Shown piece by piece: positions 7,691-15,549 of a stretch of 36,102 nucleotides of DNA. The DNA lies in NCBI GenBank assembly GCA_018821925.1, contig JAHJLF010000019.1, positions 1-36,102 on the forward strand, in the 5' to 3' direction. Source of the stretch: Candidatus Edwardsbacteria bacterium (GTDB lineage: Bacteria; Edwardsbacteria; AC1; EtOH8). How positions within the stretch are numbered: position 1 is the first letter of the stretch; each line of letters begins with the position of its first letter. The notes below the pieces were generated by a model. The model did not search any database and had not been told where the DNA came from. It saw nothing but the letters and a program-made list of their open reading frames with translations. The position numbers and the translations under genes were made by a program.

Positions 7691-10132
7691 TTATCCTTTT
7701 ACTTTTTTCAAGGCCTCCAGTTTTTGCCGGGTTTTTTCCAGATTTCTTTTGGCTTGGCTATGTCCGGGATCTGCCGATAATATTTTCTGCCAGATGCTTA
7801 AAGCCCGTTGGTAATCCCCGGAGCTGTACAGCTTAGTTCCTTCCTTGTACAGGGCGTCGATCTCCGGCTGGGATAATTTCGGGGCGGATGGTTGTCTGGC
7901 CTTTATGGTCACCCTGTCCTGCTGTTTTGGGGCCGCTCCGGTTTGTTTTGCGCTTCTGGCTGATCTCGGTTTTGCCTCTGTTTTGGGAGAGGTATCTATT
8001 TTTACCGTGCTGACTCCGCCGAACACCACTTTCTTTACCGGCCGGATCTTTTTCACTATGGCAAATTCCAGGTGGTTTGATATCTCCCCCTGCTTGATGT
8101 TTATCAGCCTGGAAGGTTCGCTTTTTAAATCGTAATCCGGCGGAATGCTATTGCGGTCGATGTTCAGGGTCTGTTGGCCGGTGGGAACGTTGGTTATCCG
8201 AAACATCCCCCCGCCGTTTGTGACCGAAGCGGAATTTGACGGTTGCAGTATCAGTGTGACGCCAGACAGCCCGTAATCCTCTCCGTCGAACTTTCCGTTA
8301 TTGTTTTCATCCACATATACCCGCCCCTTGATGCCCCCCAGGGACGAAACAGCAAAATTGACCAAGGTGGAGCGCCACCCCCCCAGAGAAGCCTGTTTCT
8401 CCCCGACGCCGATGATGTTATACTCCGCCGAGAGCGTGGAGATATCAATTTTTATCGTCGGGTTCTTGCTGTTGATTTTATTGAACTGGTATTTTCCACG
8501 GGCATCGGTGATGGTCCTTCGTCCGTCGGAAAGGTTCAGGATGATCCCGGGCAGACCGTATTCACCGGCATCCTGAAGGCCGTTCTTGTTGGCATCCAAA
8601 AACACCAGCCCCTCCATAACATTCCCGGAGATGTCCATCCTCCTGGTTATAAACAAGCCCAAGCGCGACCTGTCACGCAGATAGAAGAAGCCGGTATCCT
8701 GGGCGATGTTGTTCTCGTTCCACCAGGAGAGGTCCAGCAGATATTTCTTAGAGAAGTTCAATTTCAACTGAAGGTTGGCTACCAGGCTTCCGTTTCGCCC
8801 GTAATGCTGGTCGCCCCGATCGTTTAATCCCATTTCGGCAATGACCCGGCTTCCGCCCCACAACCCCACATTACTTCCGGCCCGATATTTCCGTAAATAC
8901 CCGGAATTATTCTGCCGGTTGTCTTTCCACTGGTCAAATTCTCCGCTCATCCAGAAAGTTGCTAGTTGCGTCCGATAAAGTGGTTTCACCCGCCAGGATT
9001 GCCTGGTTGCATCCATTGACTGCAGTTTTTTCTCGATCCGGTTGTTGACCTGGTACTTTAAGCCCATCTCAAACCGGTTGATGCTTTGGCTCATCTCGAC
9101 CGATTTGTCATCGGAAATATACCATTTGGAATTGGGCCCTCCCCAGTCGACCTTCTTGTCGGTATTGGTGTAGTTTGCCTTGACCGCTGGAAGATTGGGT
9201 AGTTTCATGCTGGAGCCGGCCCCCCAGCTGTTGGTAATCATGGGATAGAGGGTGTCGCCGTCGGCATTATAGTTGGTGAATCTGCCGTCCAGCCCGAATA
9301 TTTCGTTGGGCCTCCAGCTGGCGTAGAACCTGGGGCCGTAATAATTCTTGGTCTGCAACGGGCGGAAATATGCCCCCAGAAAGTCCATCCCCCCCGAGAC
9401 CCGGTACTTCTTCCTGGCCCAGGTGACATTGGTGGAAACAGAGGGCGCCGATTTGGTAATTATGCTGCCGCCCGATATTTCCTGCCTTCTTTTCCAGGCC
9501 GTACCCAGCATCATATTAAGACCCCAGGGCATTACGATGTCAAACTGCTGGCCAAAACCCACCGCCCGGCGGTAAAGGGTATCGGTGGCTTGCTTGCTTT
9601 CCTCGTTGTATATGTAGAATTTTCCAGAAAGCCAATCCAGTGGCTTGATCCCGACATATGATCCAAAAGCGCTTTTATTGTTAAGCGAAGAGCTTTTTTG
9701 GTATAGATATGATGGTGCTCCGCCGTATATCCCCGAGGAAAAGCCCTTATATCGGTATTCTGCAACAACTCCTCTTATCCTGCCGTACATTACTCCCGCA
9801 TTATATGGCAAATTTACATTTCTATCACCAAGGTAAACATTAACAGTGCTGCTTCCTAAAACTATCTGATCGAAGCCGAGCTTTATGGTCTGCAACTGGG
9901 CTTGATCAATGCTGCTGTAATACACGGCCAGCTCTGAGGACAGCCGGTAGCTTTCCATTTTCTTGTCAAAGGCGCTGCTGATGTTATGCCTGTATTCCTG
10001 CTGGCCGTAATTTTGCCCTCTTAACTTGTTGCCGTTCTCAAAACCATAGGTAAAATAAAGCTGATCCCCGGCCTGCAATATTGCCGGGCCGGCAATCAAC
10101 AATAAAATTATGATTTTAAAAAATCTATTCAT
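7691..10132 (-). CDS. Outer-membrane beta-barrel with SdrD-B-like repeats and C-terminal TPR (usher-like candidate)
   Basis: 813 residues. Signal peptide MNRFFKIIILLLIAGPAILQA. Residues about 22-510 are rich in alternating aromatic strands with YxLSxELAVYY and YLDLSWW-type segments, as in a large outer-membrane barrel. Two SdrD-B/CarboxypepD-reg-like beta-sandwiches follow (GLVFLDANKNGLQDAGEYGL and GRVYVDENNNGKFDGEDYGL), both with calcium-site-like DxNxNG motifs. Then come a basic/Pro linker and one terminal TPR (ALYKEGTKLYSSGDYQRALS...) ending LEALKKVKG. The ATG follows the upstream chaperone stop with no gap. Beside a chaperone and subunit-like genes it could be an usher-like translocon: length and plug-like sandwich domains fit, but I cannot identify the canonical usher N-terminal domain. 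An ordinary barrel adhesin is the alternative. Confidence 0.7.
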   Translation of the reverse strand: MNRFFKIIILLLIAGPAILQAGDQLYFTYGFENGNKLRGQNYGQQEYRHNISSAFDKKMESYRLSSELAVYYSSIDQAQLQTIKLGFDQIVLGSSTVNVYLGDRNVNLPYNAGVMYGRIRGVVAEYRYKGFSSGIYGGAPSYLYQKSSSLNNKSAFGSYVGIKPLDWLSGKFYIYNEESKQATDTLYRRAVGFGQQFDIVMPWGLNMMLGTAWKRRQEISGGSIITKSAPSVSTNVTWARKKYRVSGGMDFLGAYFRPLQTKNYYGPRFYASWRPNEIFGLDGRFTNYNADGDTLYPMITNSWGAGSSMKLPNLPAVKANYTNTDKKVDWGGPNSKWYISDDKSVEMSQSINRFEMGLKYQVNNRIEKKLQSMDATRQSWRVKPLYRTQLATFWMSGEFDQWKDNRQNNSGYLRKYRAGSNVGLWGGSRVIAEMGLNDRGDQHYGRNGSLVANLQLKLNFSKKYLLDLSWWNENNIAQDTGFFYLRDRSRLGLFITRRMDISGNVMEGLVFLDANKNGLQDAGEYGLPGIILNLSDGRRTITDARGKYQFNKINSKNPTIKIDISTLSAEYNIIGVGEKQASLGGWRSTLVNFAVSSLGGIKGRVYVDENNNGKFDGEDYGLSGVTLILQPSNSASVTNGGGMFRITNVPTGQQTLNIDRNSIPPDYDLKSEPSRLINIKQGEISNHLEFAIVKKIRPVKKVVFGGVSTVKIDTSPKTEAKPRSARSAKQTGAAPKQQDRVTIKARQPSAPKLSQPEIDALYKEGTKLYSSGDYQRALSIWQKILSADPGHSQAKRNLEKTRQKLEALKKVKG

Positions 10133-11212
10133 CTACCCTTTTATTTTTTTCAAGGCATCCAGTTTGGCCTTGGTTCTCTCCATATTCTTTCGAGCGGTGG
10201 AATTGCCCGGATCGACCCTTAAAAGTTTTTGCCAGGTGGCCAGAGATGCCTGGTAATCCCCGGAGGTATATTGCTTGGTGGCCAAAGCATAGAGATTCTT
10301 TATCTCCTCCGGCGAGGCTTTAGCCACCGGCTCGGCTTTTTTAACCGGCTGGCGGGTGGTTTTAATTGGCGCCTTGGGTTCCGGGATCGGCCAGCTGTGC
10401 CTGGGAGCCTCGGCAGCGACCAGTTTGACCTTGAGTTCGCCCGATAGTATCTCCGAGCCGCCGTAATCAACCATGGCAATCAGATCATAACTGCCCGGCC
10501 TGATATTGTTTATCGGTATCCTGATTATTCTTTCGGCAAAGGGCAGCACCGCTTGATTGTCCTCATTGATCATGAGTTTATTCACCGTCCAGCCGATCTG
10601 GTCCTTGATCTCCACAGTTCCAGTGGGTCGGACCAGCAGATTGCCCTTATTTTTAAATCCCAGCTCTATCTGGGCGATATTCTCCGATCCGGTGCTGTTC
10701 ATGGAAAGGGACGTAAGCTCACCGCTTTTAAAGCCGGTCCCGGTAACATTTAGGACAAAGATAGTGCCTACTCTTACTGCCAGCTTGCTGCCTGACCCCT
10801 TGGTTTTTTCCTGCGGTTTGGAATGAAAGAAAATTGAGGCCAAATAAGTCCCGGCAGCATTATCCGGCACCTTGAAGGTATAGCGCACTCTTTGACTGGT
10901 CCCCTGTGAAAGGACGAAATCTTCCGGGTTTACCAGCATCCACGATTCGCAAGAGAAGGAAAGCGTCCCTCCATCGGGATAAGTAAGATTCCCTAGCTTA
11001 TCCATCCCCAGGTCGGTTATATAACTCAACACCCTTACCGGGTTGCTCCCCTTATTCTCCACCGTTATTACGCCGGTACGACTTTCGCCGGGGACAACAT
11101 TCAGATCCACCCGGGGGGGCCAAACATTCAATGAGATTGGTGACTGCCCAAAGGATAGGGAAGTCCAAATAATGTTAATCAGTAAAAAAAGAGAACTTTT
11201 AGCCATTAGCAT
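10133..11212 (-). CDS. PapD/DUF916-like periplasmic chaperone with C-terminal TPR
   Basis: 359 residues (MAKSSLF at 11206 is an equally possible start; no clear ribosome site). The signal peptide ends near FGQ. Residues about 25-135 form a PapD/DUF916-like Ig domain: PPRVDLNVVPGESRTGVITV, then WMLVNPEDFVLSQGTSQRV and VPDNAAGTYLASIFF, the pattern of fimbrial chaperones and WxL-interacting proteins. A second beta domain (about 140-255, QIELGFKNKGNLLVRPTGTV) matches the two-domain layout. After a Pro/Lys linker the protein ends in a TPR (YALATKQYTSGDYQASLATW) closing with LDALKKIKG, the same module and ending as the adjacent barrel protein. Usual PapD chaperones are about 230 residues and have no TPR, so this is a distinct architecture. 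It is probably the carrier for the small exported proteins at 11283 and 12538. Confidence 0.72.
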   Translation of the reverse strand: MLMAKSSLFLLINIIWTSLSFGQSPISLNVWPPRVDLNVVPGESRTGVITVENKGSNPVRVLSYITDLGMDKLGNLTYPDGGTLSFSCESWMLVNPEDFVLSQGTSQRVRYTFKVPDNAAGTYLASIFFHSKPQEKTKGSGSKLAVRVGTIFVLNVTGTGFKSGELTSLSMNSTGSENIAQIELGFKNKGNLLVRPTGTVEIKDQIGWTVNKLMINEDNQAVLPFAERIIRIPINNIRPGSYDLIAMVDYGGSEILSGELKVKLVAAEAPRHSWPIPEPKAPIKTTRQPVKKAEPVAKASPEEIKNLYALATKQYTSGDYQASLATWQKLLRVDPGNSTARKNMERTKAKLDALKKIKG

Positions 11213-11230
11213 AGTAAATTATTTAAACTA

Positions 11231-11269
11231 AAAGCGAGGCACCCCTTAATAAAAGTGATGCCCCGCTTT
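11231..11269 (-). terminator. Leaky intercistronic terminator after the subunit gene
   Basis: An imperfect GC-rich stem with one wobble and a bulge (11231-11242 with about 11255-11269), followed by TTTTAGTTT on the minus strand. It lies between the subunit stop and the chaperone start, so partial read-through would give much more subunit than chaperone and barrel. Confidence 0.6.
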
Positions 11270-11282
11270 GTTAAGCAAGCGC

Positions 11283-11792
11283 CTACGGGGTTGCAGTCAG
11301 CGTGTAGGTGATGGTGTTGGTATAGATGCCGGCCATCGCTGGATCCGGGATCAGTATGTCCAGGGTTGTGGTCAGGTCCGTCCCTGCGCCCAAATTCTTA
11401 TACTCGATCGCAGCACAGGTATATGCTGTGGTCGGAGCCAGAGTAAACTCCCCGTCAACCCAGGTGCCGGCTCCACCGCTACCGGTATAGGTCAAGTTAG
11501 CAGAGGGGAAGATTTCGGTTGCGTCAACGGTGTGGGTCAGGTCCTGATCCTTGTTGAGCTTCAGGTGCCAAGCGATCTTTTGATTGGTCCTGACATTGAC
11601 ATTAACTGCGTCTGAAGCATTGTCGCCGGGGATCAGGATCCCGAAATCGATTGCCGCCACGTCTAAAGTCAGGGTCCAAACACCGCCGACTGTAACCTGA
11701 ACATCAACGTCGCTGGTTACATCTGCAGGCTGTGCCATTGCCATCCCGGCAAACAGTGCGACTACTAAGCTGGCAAGCAAAAGTTTTTTCAT
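11283..11792 (-). CDS. Exported beta-rich subunit-like protein (candidate fibre subunit 1)
   Basis: 169 residues with a textbook signal peptide (cut after AMA at about 20) and a very strong ribosome site (AAGGAGGT). The mature part of about 149 residues is Thr/Asp/Ala-rich and predicted all-beta (VTVGGVWTLTLDVAAIDFGI ... AGIYTNTITYTLTATP); the final Tyr/Thr strand resembles DUF4402/spore-coat-U/WxL-type subunits. No cysteine pair and no sorting signal are seen. It stands first in a minus-strand transcription unit with the chaperone and barrel, behind a sigma54-type promoter and before an attenuating hairpin, the arrangement of a major structural subunit. Family assignment is by resemblance only. 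Confidence 0.7.
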   Translation of the reverse strand: MKKLLLASLVVALFAGMAMAQPADVTSDVDVQVTVGGVWTLTLDVAAIDFGILIPGDNASDAVNVNVRTNQKIAWHLKLNKDQDLTHTVDATEIFPSANLTYTGSGGAGTWVDGEFTLAPTTAYTCAAIEYKNLGAGTDLTTTLDILIPDPAMAGIYTNTITYTLTATP

Positions 11793-11853
11793 GGATCTAC
11801 CTCCTTACTAAGTTGATAATTATTTTTAACTTGTTGTCTTAACAATAATTGCA

Positions 11854-11869
11854 TGCAATTTTTGTTCCA
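11854..11869 (-). promoter_or_regulatory. Sigma54 (-24/-12) promoter of the subunit-chaperone-barrel unit
   Basis: On the minus strand TGGAAC-N5-TTGCA with the invariant GG and GC separated by exactly 10 bases. The predicted start near 11843 gives a leader of about 50 bases. Confidence 0.6.
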
Positions 11870-12271
11870 TTTACTCTATTATTTCATATACTACATTTTG
11901 TGTTTTGACCTTTGTCTGCATACACTATATACTTGAGAATTATTTTTATAAAATTTAAGTGCAAAATCTTGTCTTGCGTTTTGCACTTTTGTGCGTTCTT
12001 GGTATCATTAATGATGCCAAAATATATCATATCTTTTCTATGATTTCCAAAATTCGTAACCATTCAGCCACAAAAGGCACAACGGGCACAAAATGGATAT
12101 GAAAATGAATTGCTGGGGCTTTGTGATAATCTAAGGCCGATGTTTTTTAATTTTAATCATTTTACGACCAGTGCCTTTAGCGAAAATATACATTTCAAGA
12201 AAATTATTTTGTGAATTATGTGCTTTCTGTGGTCAATTCAGGGAAAAGATGCCACAACTATGATGCCGGTA
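11870..12271. other. AT-rich non-coding region upstream of subunit gene 1
   Basis: No credible gene on either strand. Apart from the inverted repeat listed separately I see only AT-rich sequence. It separates the subunit transcription unit from the tRNA-Val gene. Confidence 0.6.
11959..11986. promoter_or_regulatory. Inverted repeat, possible enhancer-binding site
   Basis: GTGCAAAA (11959-11966) and TTTTGCAC (11979-11986) form a perfect 8-bp dyad with a 12-base centre. It lies about 105-130 bases upstream of the -12 element, the usual distance for sigma54 activator sites. Confidence 0.4.
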
Positions 12272-12349
12272 TGGTGGGCGATGAGGGGATCGAACCCCCG
12301 ACCTCCTGCGTGTAAAGCAGGCGCTCTAACCAAGCTGAGCTAATCGCCC
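12272..12349 (-). tRNA. tRNA-Val (anticodon UAC), CCA encoded
   Basis: Full cloverleaf on the minus strand: acceptor GGGCGAT/ATCGCCC, D arm, anticodon stem CCTGC/GCAGG with loop TTTACAC (anticodon TAC at 12312-12314), and T arm with the standard TTCGATC loop. The 3' CCA is genome-encoded (12272-12274). Confidence 0.95.
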
Positions 12350-12379
12350 AATGATAAAATAAGGCCTTTGTATGATTGT

Positions 12380-12409
12380 AGTATATATCATTTTAAGCCA
12401 TTTTGTCAA
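12380..12409 (-). promoter_or_regulatory. Sigma70 promoter for tRNA-Val
   Basis: TTGACA (12404-12409), 18-base spacer, TATACT (12380-12385); about 30 bases upstream of the tRNA. Confidence 0.7.
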
Positions 12410-12437
12410 GCAATACCCAGTCCGGAAATAGAGCAAA

Positions 12438-12473
12438 ACAAACTATGGGATATTTAAATATTCCATAGTTTGT
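12438..12473 (-). terminator. Terminator of subunit gene 2
   Basis: A long hairpin (10-bp stem 12439-12448 with 12463-12472, extended by AT pairs to a tiny loop) followed by TTTTG on the minus strand; about 65 bases past the stop at 12538. The T-run is modest and the other strand is also T-rich, so it may act both ways. Confidence 0.65.
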
Positions 12474-12537
12474 TTATACACCTCTCTTTGTTTTAAGATT
12501 TATATTTGCAAGTTGTGCCTGAAAATAACTATCACTA

Positions 12538-13035
12538 TCATTTGGGCTCGGCTACAAAAGATGCTTCAAATTGGTAATCGCCAGCCAGCGTATTGTCGGC
12601 AAGCACATATCTTATATCCAGGGAGACGTTGGAACCTCTCTCGATCTTATAACTTTCGTATATATCGTGCAAACTCCCATTGGCTTCACGGAAATCCTTT
12701 TCACCGGACAGCCTGTACAGTATTTTACCTTTCAGACCATTGATCGAAGGATCTATCTGTCCCATTACCCTGGCGCCATCACTGCTGTTACACCACACTT
12801 TTAGGACAATGGCTTTCGGCAGATCAACATACCCCCTGGTTTTATCTTCGTTGCTGACACTTAAAATATTTGAGGCGCTCAGAACTTCGATCCGGGCCTT
12901 TTTAGCCACGCTTACCGATACATTAACGGTCCGGGAGATATCGCTGGGGGTCAATAAAGCAACCGTCTGGCCGAAAACGAATTTTGCGCTTATTGCCAGG
13001 GTCGCGATCATTATTATTTTGACATGCTTTTTCAT
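12538..13035 (-). CDS. Exported beta-rich subunit-like protein (candidate fibre subunit 2)
   Basis: 165 residues. Signal peptide MKKHVKIIMIATLAISAKFVFG, then a mature all-beta-looking domain (TVNVSVSVAKKARIEVLSAS ... LAGDYQFEASFVAEPK). The ending (AGDYQFEASF) parallels that of subunit 1 (AGIYTNTITY), and the sizes match. Strong ribosome site AGGAG. It is a single gene with its own sigma54-type promoter and terminator, about 0.75 kb upstream of subunit 1 on the same strand. It could be a minor, tip or anchor subunit using the same chaperone. No database family recognised with certainty. Confidence 0.68.
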   Translation of the reverse strand: MKKHVKIIMIATLAISAKFVFGQTVALLTPSDISRTVNVSVSVAKKARIEVLSASNILSVSNEDKTRGYVDLPKAIVLKVWCNSSDGARVMGQIDPSINGLKGKILYRLSGEKDFREANGSLHDIYESYKIERGSNVSLDIRYVLADNTLAGDYQFEASFVAEPK

Positions 13036-13058
13036 TTTGTTCTCCTGACAATATATAA

Positions 13059-13074
13059 AGCATTGGGCATGCCA
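13059..13074 (-). promoter_or_regulatory. Sigma54 (-24/-12) promoter of subunit gene 2
   Basis: TGGCAT-N5-ATGCT on the minus strand with GG and GC 10 bases apart. The predicted start near 13049 leaves a very short leader that just includes the ribosome site. Confidence 0.5.
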
Positions 13075-13194
13075 AAATGATATTCAATTTATATCTTCTT
13101 TAATCACATAGTGTTATATGGATTATTTTTTATTTTCCGCTTATTATTTATCTATTTTTTGTCAAATATATGTGACAGTAGAACTCCATAAAGG

Positions 13195-13228
13195 ACAAAA
13201 GCCCCGGCGTATAAAACGCCGGGGCTTT
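13195..13228 (-). terminator. Intrinsic terminator of the M23 peptidase gene
   Basis: 13-bp perfect GC-rich stem (13198-13210 with 13216-13228), 5-base loop, then TTTTGTCCTT on the minus strand. Confidence 0.9.
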
Positions 13229-13240
13229 AATATTATTAGG

Positions 13241-14224
13241 TTATTCTCCCAGATCGCCCATGTAGCCGATAGGGTCGACCGGGGTGCCGTTCATCCGCAC
13301 TTCATAATGCAGATGCGGGCCTGTGGAGCGCCCGGTGGACCCGACAAACCCTATTATCTGGCCTTTTTTCACCCGGTCGCCGATCTCCACGTTGAATTTG
13401 GAAAGGTGCCCGAATCTGGTGGTATAGCCGGTTCCGTGATCCAGCTCGATCAAATTGCCATAATCCCCCACCCGGCTTCTAATGGTCACTACTCCCTCGG
13501 CCGGGGCGCTTACCGGTGTGCCCCGGGGCACGGCAATGTCCAACCCGTAATGGTTCTCCGAATGCCCGCTCCGTCTCCATCTCCTGACCCCGAAAGTGGA
13601 GGTCATCTTGCCGAACAGGGGCGCCAGCTCCGGCGTAGCCGAAAGCAGACATTCCTTGGTCTCCAGATAGCTGTCCACTTTTTTGAGATCTGCTACCTGC
13701 TGAAAAATATCGGGGCTGACCTTGGATTCCAATTGGGTAGTTTCGATCGGATGGCTTATGTCGTACTTACCAAGAATGATCGGCGATTCAGGGCCTCCGG
13801 CAGCCTCTCCTTCTTCCACGATGTTGGCGGTCTTGAAACCGGCCTGGATCTTTACCTTTACCGCCAGTTTGCGCAGGTTGTCCACCTGCCGGGCCAGGTT
13901 CCCCACCGATGCCAGGTAATTGCTGCGCTCTTTCTTCAGCTGAGCCTGGAGTGATGAGATGTCGCTGGCCAGCGAATCCTTGACATGGTCGTAGCTTTTC
14001 CGCTCGACCCGCAAAACCTTGTTTTCCTTGAAGGTGGGTTCAAAGGCCGTCTTGAGTTTGTAATGGAACAGATAATGCCGGGCGATAAAAAACCCGGAGA
14101 TGCCCACCGCCGCTACTGTAACCAGCAAAATGGCATTCAGCCACCAAGAGTGAAGGAACACCGACTTCCCGTGCTCGCCGTGATGCGGAAGGATGATGAA
14201 GGAATATGACTTTTTAAATATCAT
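13241..14224 (-). CDS. M23-family peptidoglycan endopeptidase (membrane-anchored)
   Basis: 327 residues from the ATG at 14224, which has AGGAG eight bases upstream; a GTG at 14248 is less likely. One transmembrane helix near the N-terminus (AILLVTVAAVGISGFFIA), a periplasmic coiled coil of about 60 residues, and a C-terminal LytM/M23 domain with both zinc motifs: HYGLDIA (HxxxD) and GPHLHYEV (HxH), plus the preceding FGVRRWRRSGH. In this family the enzyme cleaves peptide cross-links in the wall during growth or division, or activates amidases when catalytically dead; here the metal residues are intact. Monocistronic, with its own terminator. Confidence 0.92.
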   Translation of the reverse strand: MIFKKSYSFIILPHHGEHGKSVFLHSWWLNAILLVTVAAVGISGFFIARHYLFHYKLKTAFEPTFKENKVLRVERKSYDHVKDSLASDISSLQAQLKKERSNYLASVGNLARQVDNLRKLAVKVKIQAGFKTANIVEEGEAAGGPESPIILGKYDISHPIETTQLESKVSPDIFQQVADLKKVDSYLETKECLLSATPELAPLFGKMTSTFGVRRWRRSGHSENHYGLDIAVPRGTPVSAPAEGVVTIRSRVGDYGNLIELDHGTGYTTRFGHLSKFNVEIGDRVKKGQIIGFVGSTGRSTGPHLHYEVRMNGTPVDPIGYMGDLGE

Positions 14225-14243
14225 ATATCTTCTCCTCTTTTTT

Positions 14244-14332
14244 ACCACAAAGACACCAAGCCACCAAATACAAAAATCACAATTTACGATTCACATTTCA
14301 CGGTTTTTTGTGTTCTTTGTGCCTTTTGTGGT
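14244..14332. repeat. Inverted repeat of the ACCACAAAGACAC type
   Basis: ACCACAAAGACACC at one end and its near-complement (TTTGTGTTC...TTTTGTGGT) at the other, with AT-rich filler. This composition is common in intergenic debris of many uncultured bacteria. It reaches the kbl stop codon and may serve as its transcript end. A related fragment occurs near 20460-20490. Confidence 0.6.
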
Positions 14333-15549
14333 TAATTAGGTTTCAGTACGCCCAGTTTCTTTCCAACCTTGGTGAACGCCGCTATAGCCTTGTCCAGATG
14401 CTCCCGTTCGTGGGCGGCTGAGATCTGGACCCTGATCCGCGCCCGGCCCCGCGGCACCACCGGATAGAAGAAACCTATCACGTAGATGCCCTCTTCGTAC
14501 AGCTGCCGCGACATCTTCTGGACCGCCTCGGCCTCGTGCAGGATGATGGGGACGATGGGGTGGATGCCTTCCCGGATGTCGAAGCCGGCTTGCTTTATCT
14601 TCTGCCGGAAGTATTTGGCGTTGTCCATCACCTTGTCGCGCAGGGCGGTCGATGTCTCCATCATCTCGATGGCCTTGATGGTGGCGGCCACCACCGAGGG
14701 GCTGATGGTATTGGAGAACAGGTAGGGACGGGAGCGCTGGCGCAGGATGTTTATGATCTCCTGGCTGGAAGCGATGCAGCCGCCCGAGGCCCCGCCCAGC
14801 GCCTTGCCGAAGGTGGTGGTGATGATGTCCACCCGGCCCATCACGTCGGCGTGCTGGTGTGTGCCCCTTCCGGTCTTGCCAATGAACCCCGAGGCGTGGC
14901 TTTCGTCCACCAGCACCATGGCCTCGTAGGACTCCGCCAGGTTGCAGATCTGCTCCAGCGGGGCCAGGTCGCCGTCCATGGAAAAGACCCCGTCGGTGAC
15001 GATCATCCGGAAGCGCGAATTTCTGGTCTGCTTTAAATGAGCTTCCAGATCGTGCATGTCCATGTGCTTGAAGCGGCGCCGCTCGGCCTTGCATAATCTG
15101 ATGCCGTCAATGATGGAGGCGTGGTTCAGCTCGTCCGAGATCAAAGCGTCCTCCTCCCCTAAAAGAGCCTCGAACACTCCCAGGTTGGCATCGAAGCAGG
15201 AGGAATAGAGGATGGCGTCCTCCATGCCCAAAAATTTGGAGATCTTCCGCTCCAGTTCCTTGTGCTTGTCCTGGGTGCCGCAGATGAACCGGACCGAGGA
15301 CAGCCCGAAGCCCCGCTCCTCCAGGCCCTGCTTCGCCGCGGCCACGATGGCCGGGTGGTTGGAGAGCCCCAGGTAGTTGTTGGCGCAGAAGTTGATGACC
15401 TCCTTCTGGGGCGAGTTGGCCGGGTACTCCACCTTGATGCTGGCCGCCTGGGGCGTGTGGATGTAGCGCTCCTCCTTGAAAAGATCGGCGTTCTGCAGTT
15501 CCACCAGTTCGTTGCGATAAAATTCCTTTACCTTTTTATGCAGGGCCAT
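14332..15549 (-). CDS. kbl: Glycine C-acetyltransferase (2-amino-3-ketobutyrate CoA ligase), copy 1
   Basis: 405-residue PLP enzyme of the alpha-oxoamine synthase family: 2-amino-3-oxobutyrate + CoA to glycine + acetyl-CoA, the second step of threonine breakdown after threonine dehydrogenase (encoded at 30776). Seen: substrate-loop [11 protein letters not shown] (53-63), VRFICGTQ (86-93), DGVFSMDGD (186-194), [17 protein letters not shown] (214-230) and the PLP lysine in TTFGKALGG (K249). Length and motifs match E. coli Kbl closely. The start is shared with the stop of the upstream TPR-HExxH gene (TAATG), so its native leader is gone; a truncated copy of this 5' end lies at 17424-17536. It is about 415-residue copy 2's close paralogue. 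Confidence 0.93.
   Translation of the reverse strand: MALHKKVKEFYRNELVELQNADLFKEERYIHTPQAASIKVEYPANSPQKEVINFCANNYLGLSNHPAIVAAAKQGLEERGFGLSSVRFICGTQDKHKELERKISKFLGMEDAILYSSCFDANLGVFEALLGEEDALISDELNHASIIDGIRLCKAERRRFKHMDMHDLEAHLKQTRNSRFRMIVTDGVFSMDGDLAPLEQICNLAESYEAMVLVDESHASGFIGKTGRGTHQHADVMGRVDIITTTFGKALGGASGGCIASSQEIINILRQRSRPYLFSNTISPSVVAATIKAIEMMETSTALRDKVMDNAKYFRQKIKQAGFDIREGIHPIVPIILHEAEAVQKMSRQLYEEGIYVIGFFYPVVPRGRARIRVQISAAHEREHLDKAIAAFTKVGKKLGVLKPN
15437..15549 (-). repeat. Direct repeat R1, copy a (5' end of intact kbl)
   Basis: The first 113 bases of kbl copy 1 align without gaps to 17424-17536; the 80 bases distal to the start are identical and the few differences cluster near the start codon. 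Confidence 0.9.
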
